Shown piece after piece: positions 58,284-64,000 of a stretch of DNA of 64,000 nucleotides. Under the pieces are notes generated by a model. It ran no database searches. It saw nothing but the letters and a program-made list of their open reading frames with translations, and was not told where the DNA came from. Made by a program: the position numbers and the translations under genes. How positions within the stretch are numbered: the first letter of the stretch is position 1; every line of letters starts with the position of its first letter. Source of the stretch: Streptomyces violascens (lineage in GTDB: Bacteria; Actinomycetota; Actinomycetes; Streptomycetales; Streptomycetaceae); assembly GCF_014649955.1 (NCBI RefSeq), contig NZ_BMUA01000006.1, positions 186,001 through 250,000 of the forward strand. The letters run 5' to 3'.

Positions 58284-59912
58284 TCAGCTCACCTTGATCT
58301 GGTCGTAGACCGGGACGCTGAAGGGGTTCAGCGAGACGTTGGAGATCCGGGTCGAGTAGCCCGCGCTGCCGTTCTGGTACCAGAGCGGGATGGCGCCCAT
58401 CTGGTCCCTGAGCACCCCTTCGGCCTGCTGGAAGTCGGCGACCGCCTTCGCCTTGTCGGTGTCGGCGTTGGCCTGGTCGACCAGCTTGTCGAACTCGGCG
58501 TTGGACCACTTGCCGTCGTTGGAGGAGGCGCCGGTGTAGTACAGCGGCTGGAGGAAGTTCTGGATCAACGGGTAGTCCATCTGCCAGCCCGCCCGGAAGG
58601 GGCCGGACATCTTGGACTGGGTGATCTGACTGCGGAAGTCCGCGAAGGTGCCGACCGGCCCGCCGACGCACGCCTTGTCGTTGCCGAGCGCGTTGTTGAT
58701 GCTGTTGCAGACCGCGTCGACCCATTCCTTGTGCGAGCCGGTGTCCGCGTTGTACGAGATCTTCAGCTGCCCGCCGGGAAAGCCCCCGCCCTCGGTGATG
58801 AGCTTCTTGGCCTCGGTGGGGTTGTAGGTGCAGGAGTCCCCGCACAGCCCGGCCTTGTAGCCGCCGGCCTCGCCGAGCACCGGTGAGGTCCAGTCGGTGG
58901 CGGGGGTGCGGGTCTTCTGGAAGATGGTGTCGGTGATCTGCTGGCGGTTGATCGCCATGGAGATGCCCTTGCGGACCTTGACCGCGTCCGGGGTGTTCCA
59001 GGCGGCGTCGTAGTACGGGAAGGCGAGGGTCTGGATGATGCCGGCCGGGGTGTTGATGTAGCGGTCGCCGAGGTCGGCCTTCACGTTCTTGAGCTGGGAG
59101 GCGGGCACGTCGTCGACGAGGTCGAGGTTGCCGGCCGTCAGATCGGTGTAGGCGGTGTTGTTGTCGGTGTAGACCTTGAGGTCGATGCCGCCGTTCTGCG
59201 CCTTGTCCGCGCCCATGTACCCGGCCCACTTGCGCATCGCCAGCTTGGAGCCCTTGGTGTACGAGTCCACCGTGTACGGACCGTTGCCGACGGGCTTGGA
59301 CAGCCAGGCCGCGTGGTTGTCGAAGAAGGCCCTGGGCAGCGGCGCGAACGCGGGATAGCCGAGGGTGTCGGGCCAGGTCGAGAACTTCTGGTTGAGCTTG
59401 ACCGTGAAGGTCTTGTCGTCGACGACCTTGAGGCCGGACATGGTGTCGGCGGCCGGGGCCCCGCTCTTGGGGTGGATCTGGTCGTAGCCGTCGATGTAGG
59501 AGAACATCGACGCGTTCTTCTGGTTGTTCTTCAGGTTGGCGCCGTAGTTCCAGGCGTCCACGAAGGACTTGGCGGTGACCTTCTCTCCGTTGGAGAACGT
59601 CCAGCCGTCCTTGAGCGTGACCTTGAAGTTCTCCGAGTCCGAGGTCTCGATGCTCTGGGCGAGCATGTCCTTGGCCTCGCCGGTCTTCGGGTCGTATCGC
59701 TTGAGGCCGCGCATCAGCATGTCGAGGACCTTGCCGCCCTGGACCTCGTTGGTGTTGGCCGGCTCCAGCGGGTTCTGCGGGTCGCCCCAGGAGGAGCTGA
59801 CGATCCCCTCGGCGCCACCACCGCCGCCGCTCCCTCCGCCGCCGCAGGCCGTGGCCGCGAGGGCGACGGCCACCGCACCTGCGGCCCACTTGGCGTGCGT
59901 GGCTCGGCGCAT
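58284..59912 (-). CDS. Peptide ABC importer substrate-binding lipoprotein, operon 2
   Basis: 542 residues from ATG 59912 with AGGAGGA upstream. Lipobox ATAC (Cys about 23) followed by a Gly-rich linker (GGGGSGGGGG). SBP_bac_5 blocks: FKVTLKDGWTFSNGEKVTAK, VGNGPYTVDSYTKGSKLAMR, VRKGISMAINRQQITDTIF. Four internal Cys (CGDSC and two later) may form disulphides. Binds oligopeptides for operon 2. Two palindromic operator-like sites precede the start. Confidence 0.93.
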   Translation of the reverse strand: MRRATHAKWAAGAVAVALAATACGGGGSGGGGGAEGIVSSSWGDPQNPLEPANTNEVQGGKVLDMLMRGLKRYDPKTGEAKDMLAQSIETSDSENFKVTLKDGWTFSNGEKVTAKSFVDAWNYGANLKNNQKNASMFSYIDGYDQIHPKSGAPAADTMSGLKVVDDKTFTVKLNQKFSTWPDTLGYPAFAPLPRAFFDNHAAWLSKPVGNGPYTVDSYTKGSKLAMRKWAGYMGADKAQNGGIDLKVYTDNNTAYTDLTAGNLDLVDDVPASQLKNVKADLGDRYINTPAGIIQTLAFPYYDAAWNTPDAVKVRKGISMAINRQQITDTIFQKTRTPATDWTSPVLGEAGGYKAGLCGDSCTYNPTEAKKLITEGGGFPGGQLKISYNADTGSHKEWVDAVCNSINNALGNDKACVGGPVGTFADFRSQITQSKMSGPFRAGWQMDYPLIQNFLQPLYYTGASSNDGKWSNAEFDKLVDQANADTDKAKAVADFQQAEGVLRDQMGAIPLWYQNGSAGYSTRISNVSLNPFSVPVYDQIKVS

Positions 59913-59933
59913 GGAGTCCTCCTAGAGTGTCCC

Positions 59934-59965
59934 ACTTGGGTCCCAAGTCTCACTTGGCCCCAAAT
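59934..59965. promoter_or_regulatory. Paired operator-like palindromes upstream of operon 2
   Basis: ACTTGGG-T-CCCAAGT (59934-59948) is a perfect 15-base palindrome. A second, imperfect copy ACTTGG-CC-CCAAAT (59952-59965) starts 18 bases later. They lie 22-53 bases upstream of the binding-protein start. Confidence 0.6.
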
Positions 59966-60033
59966 ATCACCCTAGGAACGGACAGAGTGCACATCCATCG
60001 CACCCATTCGGGTGTACCGGCGGAGAAAAGGAT

Positions 60034-60066
60034 GGACCCACGATTCCGATAAGGAACGGTGGGTCC
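60034..60066 (-). terminator. Intrinsic terminator of operon 3
   Basis: On the reverse strand GGACCCAC and GTGGGTCC arms (60034-60041, 60059-60066) enclose an inner TTCC/GGAA stem and are followed by TTTT (complement of 60027-60030). It lies 17 bases past the DppF stop. Confidence 0.85.
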
Positions 60067-60083
60067 ACCCGTGTGTGCAGATG

Positions 60084-61232
60084 TCAGGCTGCGCCGACGA
60101 CGTCCTTCTCTTCGGCGAAGTGGCACGCCGACTCGTGCGCCACCGGGCTGTCCAGACCCTGGAAGCGCTCCGGGATCGCGAGCAGCGGGACCTCGGTCGA
60201 GCAGCGGTCCTGCACCTTCCAGCAGCGGGTGCGGAAGCGGCATCCCGACGGCGGGTTGGCCGGGGACGGGATGTCACCACTCAGGATGATGCGCTCGCGG
60301 TGCTCGCGCGCCTCCGGGTCCGGCACCGGCACGGCGGAGAGCAGCGCCTGGGTGTACGGGTGCGTCGGGTGCTCGTAGATCTGCTCGTCCGTGCCGATCT
60401 CGGCCATCTTGCCGAGGTACATGACTCCGACCCGGTCCGAGATGTGGCGGACGATCGACAGGTCGTGCGCGATGAAGATGTAGGAGAGGTTGAACTCACC
60501 CTGCAGCTTGTCCATCAGGTTGATGACCTGCGCCTGGACGGAGACGTCCAGGGCGGAGACCGGCTCGTCGCAGATGATGATCTCGGGGTTGAGCGCGAGG
60601 CCGCGGGCGATGCCTATGCGCTGGCGCTGACCGCCGGAGAACTGGTGCGGGTACCGGTTGATGTACTCCGGGTTGAGACCCACCACATCCAGGAGCTCCT
60701 GGACCTTGCGCCGCCGGTCGCCCTTCGGGGCCACCTCGGGGTGGATGTCGAAGGGCTCGCCGATGATGTCGCCGACCGTCATGCGCGGGTTCAGCGAGGT
60801 GTACGGGTCCTGGAACACCATCTGGATGTTGCGGCGCACGGCCTTCAGGGCGCGCCCGGACAGCTTGGTGATGTCCTGGCCCTTGTAGAAGACCTCGCCG
60901 GCGGTCGCCTTCTCCAGCGTCATCAGGAGCTTGGCGACGGTGGACTTGCCACAGCCGGACTCGCCGACGATGCCCAGGGTCTCGCCCTGGTACAGGTCGA
61001 AGGAGATCCCGTCGACGGCCTTCACCGCGCCGACCTGCTTCTTGACGAGGATGCCGCTGGTCAGCGGAAAGTGCTTGACCAGGTTGCGCACCTGAAGGAT
61101 CGGCTCGCCGCGGTCGACCCGGGTGTCCAGGATCGCTTCGACCTCCGAGGTGGTCGAGGCGTCCTGCTGCACGATCTCGGTGACGTTCGGGGTCGCGTCC
61201 ACGGTCTCGTCCGACTTCTTGGGCTCAGCCAT
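60084..61232 (-). CDS. Peptide ABC importer ATPase (DppF/OppF type), operon 3
   Basis: 382 residues from ATG 61232. The first about 45 residues are an acidic, Thr-rich extension (SDETVDATPNVTEIVQQD) absent from operon 2. Then the usual ATPase: [39 protein letters not shown] and [14 protein letters not shown]. Walker B has Cys in place of Ala before DEP. Overlaps the DppD stop by 8 bases in ATGGCTGA. Last gene of operon 3. Confidence 0.93.
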   Translation of the reverse strand: MAEPKKSDETVDATPNVTEIVQQDASTTSEVEAILDTRVDRGEPILQVRNLVKHFPLTSGILVKKQVGAVKAVDGISFDLYQGETLGIVGESGCGKSTVAKLLMTLEKATAGEVFYKGQDITKLSGRALKAVRRNIQMVFQDPYTSLNPRMTVGDIIGEPFDIHPEVAPKGDRRRKVQELLDVVGLNPEYINRYPHQFSGGQRQRIGIARGLALNPEIIICDEPVSALDVSVQAQVINLMDKLQGEFNLSYIFIAHDLSIVRHISDRVGVMYLGKMAEIGTDEQIYEHPTHPYTQALLSAVPVPDPEAREHRERIILSGDIPSPANPPSGCRFRTRCWKVQDRCSTEVPLLAIPERFQGLDSPVAHESACHFAEEKDVVGAA

Positions 61233-62283
61233 GGATGGTCTCCTTCCAGAAGTGGCAGGCGCTGCCGCGGCCGACCAGCTCGGTGCCGTCCTGCTCGGCC
61301 ACCGGGTGCAGCACCGGAACGTCGGTGCTGCAGATGTCCTGCGCCATGGTGCAACGGGGATTGAACGCACAACCCGTGGGCACCTTGAGGAGGTTAGGCG
61401 GCAGCCCCTTGATCGCGAAGAGCTCCTGGCCCTTCTGGTCAAGGCGCGGGATCGAGGCGAGCAGTCCCTTGGTGTACGGGTGCGCGGGGCGCTTGTAGAT
61501 CTCGTGCACCGGGGCCTGCTCGACGATGCGGCCCGCGTACATCACCGCGATCTTGTCCGCGACGTCGGCGACCACACCCAGGTCGTGGGTGATCAGGATC
61601 AGACCCATGTTGTACTCGCGCTGCAACTCCGCGAGCAGGTCCATGACCTGGGCCTGGACGGTCACGTCGAGCGCGGTGGTCGGCTCGTCCGCGATGATCA
61701 GGTCCGGCTCCAGGGCGAGCGCCATCGCGATCATGATGCGCTGGCGCATACCGCCGGAGAACTGGTGCGGGTAGTCGTTGACCCGGGCCGCGGCGGCCGG
61801 GATCTTGACCTTGTCCATCAGCTCGATGGACCTGGCCTTGGCGTCCTTCTTGGACAGGCCCTGGTGCACCCGGAACATCTCGCCCAGCTGGTAGCCGACG
61901 CTGAGCACGGGGTTCAGGGAGGACAGCGCGTCCTGGAAGATCATCGCGATCTTCCGGCCGCGGACCTTGCGGCGCTCCTCGGCGGACATCTTCAGCATGT
62001 CCTCGCCGCGGAAGAAGATCTCGCCCTGCGGGATCTTGCCGGGCGGCATGTCCAGGATGCCCATGATCGCCTGAGCGGTCACGGACTTGCCGGAACCGGA
62101 CTCGCCGAGCACAGCGAGGGTCTCGCCGGCGTTCACCGAGTAGTTGACGCCGTTGACCGCCTTGGCCACACCGTCGCGGGTGTGGAACTCCACGTGCAGG
62201 TCGCGGACTTCGAGCAGGGGGCCCTGGTGCTCCCCGTCGCCGCGGGGCGCCGGGATGGTCTTGGTGGTGTCGATGATGCTCAC
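61225..62283 (-). CDS. Peptide ABC importer ATPase (DppD/OppD type), operon 3
   Basis: 352 residues from GTG 62283 with GAGGAGG upstream. A 22-residue N-terminal extension (IIDTTKTIPAPRGDGEHQGP) precedes a core very similar to operon 2: [46 protein letters not shown]-terminal CAFNPRCTMAQDIC. Lies 14 bases downstream of DppC. Confidence 0.93.
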   Translation of the reverse strand: MSIIDTTKTIPAPRGDGEHQGPLLEVRDLHVEFHTRDGVAKAVNGVNYSVNAGETLAVLGESGSGKSVTAQAIMGILDMPPGKIPQGEIFFRGEDMLKMSAEERRKVRGRKIAMIFQDALSSLNPVLSVGYQLGEMFRVHQGLSKKDAKARSIELMDKVKIPAAAARVNDYPHQFSGGMRQRIMIAMALALEPDLIIADEPTTALDVTVQAQVMDLLAELQREYNMGLILITHDLGVVADVADKIAVMYAGRIVEQAPVHEIYKRPAHPYTKGLLASIPRLDQKGQELFAIKGLPPNLLKVPTGCAFNPRCTMAQDICSTDVPVLHPVAEQDGTELVGRGSACHFWKETIHG

Positions 62284-62297
62284 GTCGTATGCCCTCC

Positions 62298-63242
62298 TCA
62301 GCGCATCTTCGGGTCGAGGGCGTTGCGGACAGCTTCGCCGAGCATGATGAAGGCCAGCACGGTGATGCTGAGCATGATCGACGGGTACAGCATGATGTGC
62401 TGCGCCGTACGGATCTGCGCGATACCGCCGGAGATGTCCACACCCCAGGAGATGGCGGGCGACGAGAGTCCGAGGCCGAGGTAGGACAGGGTGGCCTCGG
62501 CCGAGATGAAGACGCCCAGGGAAATGGTGGCGACCACGATCACCGGGGCCATCGCGTTCGGCAGGATGTGCCGGAACAGGATCCGGGAGGTGGACGCGCC
62601 CAGCGCCTTGGCGGCGTGCACGTAGTCCGCTTGCTTGATCGTGAGCACCGCACCGCGCATGACGCGGGCGATCTGGGTCCAGCCGAGGAAGGCAAGGGCC
62701 AGCGACACCACCCACACCGAGCGCGAGGTGAACGACTGCAGGACCACCATCGAGCCGAGCAGGAAGGGGATGCCGAAGAACACGTTGGTGATGAAGCCCG
62801 AGAGCAGCGCGTCAATCCAGCCGCCGAAGTAACCGGCGATCATTCCGATGAGCCCGCCGATTACGGTCACGAGCAGGGTCACGGAAATGCCGACGATGAT
62901 CGAGGCGCGGGTGCCGTGGATCAGGCGCGCATACACGCTGCGGCCCTGGACGTCGTAGCCGAGCCACTCGGCCGAACCGACCTTGCTGAGCTCCGGCTTG
63001 CCGAGGTAGTGGTGCACCAGGTCGCCGGTGGTCGGCGAGGCGCTGGTGAACCAGCCCGGGAACGCGGCGATGACGAGCAGCACAAGGATCAGTACCGACG
63101 ACACGACGAAGTACGGGTTGCGGCGCAGGTCGGCCCAGGCGTCACCCCACAGGCTGCGCGCCTTCTCCGCCTTGACGGCGGGCGGTGCGAGGGCGTCCTC
63201 GATTGCCTCCGCCTCGGGAGCGGTCTTGGTCATGTCAGGCAT
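62298..63242 (-). CDS. Peptide ABC importer permease (DppC/OppC type), operon 3
   Basis: 314 residues. Polar N-terminus of about 40 residues, then NPYFVVSSVLILVLLVIAAF and five more helices; EAA loop HAAKALGASTSRILFRHILP; ends LGEAVRNALDPKMR. ATG 63242 overlaps the DppB stop by 8 bases in ATGCCTGA. Clear paralogue of the operon 2 permease. Confidence 0.93.
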   Translation of the reverse strand: MPDMTKTAPEAEAIEDALAPPAVKAEKARSLWGDAWADLRRNPYFVVSSVLILVLLVIAAFPGWFTSASPTTGDLVHHYLGKPELSKVGSAEWLGYDVQGRSVYARLIHGTRASIIVGISVTLLVTVIGGLIGMIAGYFGGWIDALLSGFITNVFFGIPFLLGSMVVLQSFTSRSVWVVSLALAFLGWTQIARVMRGAVLTIKQADYVHAAKALGASTSRILFRHILPNAMAPVIVVATISLGVFISAEATLSYLGLGLSSPAISWGVDISGGIAQIRTAQHIMLYPSIMLSITVLAFIMLGEAVRNALDPKMR

Positions 63243-64000
63243 AACGGATCCTCGGGTCCAGGACCGCGTACAGCAGGTCGACGAGCAGGGCCATGACGAG
63301 GTAGACGAGGACCAGGATCGTCACCAGACCGACGAGGGTGGTGCCCTCGCGACGGACGATCGACTCGTAGATGGTGCCGCCGACGCCATGGATGTTGAAG
63401 ATGCTCTCGGTGACCACCGCGCCGCCCATCAGCGCGCCGAGGTCGGTGCCGAGGAAGGTGACGACCGGGATCAGCGAGTTGCGCATGAGGTGGACGCCGA
63501 CGACCCGCCGCCGGGGCAGGCCCTTGGCGATGGCCGTACGCATGTAGTCGGCCCGCAGGTTCTCAGCCATCGAGGTCCTGGTGAGCCGGACGACGTAGGC
63601 GAGCGAGAGCGAACCCAGCACCATCGCGGGAACGATCAGCTCGCTGGTGTTCTCGTCGAGGCTCACGGCGTTGACGCCGAAGGTCCCGATGAGGATGTTG
63701 CCGATCACGAACACCGGCACCGAGATGATCAGCAGGGTGAAGATCAGGATGGCGTTGTCCGCGAGCCGTCCGGCCCGCATGCCCGCCATGATGCCGAGGC
63801 CGATGCCGACGACGACCTCGAAGACGAACGCGAGGCCGGCCAGGCGCAGCGTCACAGGGAACGCGCTGCTCAGGATGTCGGTGACCGGTCGCCCGCTGGC
63901 GATCTGGTTACCGAAGTCGAAGTGCAGCACGATGCCGGACATGTAGTCCCAGTACTGCCTCCAGATCGAATGATCCAGACCGAGATCGTGTCTGATCTTG
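63235..64000 (-). CDS. Peptide ABC importer permease (DppB/OppB type), operon 3, 5' truncated by window
   Basis: 255 codons are visible, reading in from beyond base 64000 (KIRHDLGLDHSIWRQYWDYM at the edge). Four to five membrane helices remain, with the EAA loop MRTAIAKGLPRRRVVGVHLM and the end DLLYAVLDPRIRYA. The N-terminal helix and the binding-protein gene expected upstream lie outside the window. Confidence 0.92.
   Translation of the reverse strand, partial: KIRHDLGLDHSIWRQYWDYMSGIVLHFDFGNQIASGRPVTDILSSAFPVTLRLAGLAFVFEVVVGIGLGIMAGMRAGRLADNAILIFTLLIISVPVFVIGNILIGTFGVNAVSLDENTSELIVPAMVLGSLSLAYVVRLTRTSMAENLRADYMRTAIAKGLPRRRVVGVHLMRNSLIPVVTFLGTDLGALMGGAVVTESIFNIHGVGGTIYESIVRREGTTLVGLVTILVLVYLVMALLVDLLYAVLDPRIRYA

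Noticed and set aside
1..64000. CRISPR arrays, IS elements, integrases, attachment sites, rRNA or tRNA genes
   Set aside because: No regularly spaced repeats, transposase/integrase proteins or tRNA-like cloverleaf sequences were noticed on reading; gene content is core-chromosomal.

Overview
The window is chromosomal DNA of a high-GC actinomycete, almost certainly a Streptomyces. The evidence is the very high GC content with strong third-position bias (which produces long antisense phantom ORFs), mycothiol biosynthesis (MshB), actinobacterial families (DUF3107, DUF3117), abundant GTG starts and many leaderless-looking genes. The species cannot be named from the sequence. The gene order follows the actinobacterial core seen in Mycobacterium tuberculosis (methyltransferase / ECF sigma / anti-sigma / htrA / tatB / mrp / MgtE-N protein / corA, then dapE, LOG, folP2, tag, dapC, ferredoxin, mshB). 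No phage, IS element, CRISPR array, rRNA or tRNA was found.

Region 1 (1-10.9 kb): the end of a TetR regulator, DUF3107, an acyltransferase, a ferritin-like protein, a large DEAD-box RNA helicase with a repetitive basic tail, an alpha/beta hydrolase, a NYN-domain protein, an unannotated 50-aa protein behind a structured leader, MarC, a PHP-domain phosphoesterase and a DUF6758-like protein.

Region 2 (11-25 kb): SUFU-like protein, CorA behind a roughly 400-nt leader with a small ORF and an intrinsic terminator, a DMT exporter, a lipoprotein, a soluble MgtE-N/CBS protein coupled to a DUF1003 membrane protein, Mrp, and the envelope-stress locus ECF sigma - zinc anti-sigma - HtrA - TatB with a clear ECF-type promoter, divergent from an O-methyltransferase.

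Region 3 (25-36 kb): metabolic genes: enoyl-CoA hydratase/isomerase, Tag glycosylase with a DivIVA-domain protein, a FolP2-type DHPS paralogue, LOG phosphoribohydrolase, lysine/peptidoglycan genes dapE and dapC, ferredoxin, GNAT and SirB1 proteins.

Region 4 (36-47.6 kb): secreted and hypothetical proteins, a four-gene ABC exporter/two-component operon joined by 4-nt overlaps, a peptidoglycan-binding-like membrane protein, MshB with a small membrane partner, a 64-aa membrane protein and a DPP-IV-type S9 peptidase.

Region 5 (47.6-64 kb): three oligopeptide (Dpp/Opp) ABC importers. Operon 1 (+) has the unusual order C-A-B-D-F. Operons 2 and 3 (-) share the order B-C-D-F (A seen only in operon 2), with identical 8-nt start/stop overlaps, and look like an old tandem duplication. 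The S9 peptidase just upstream fits a peptide scavenging theme.
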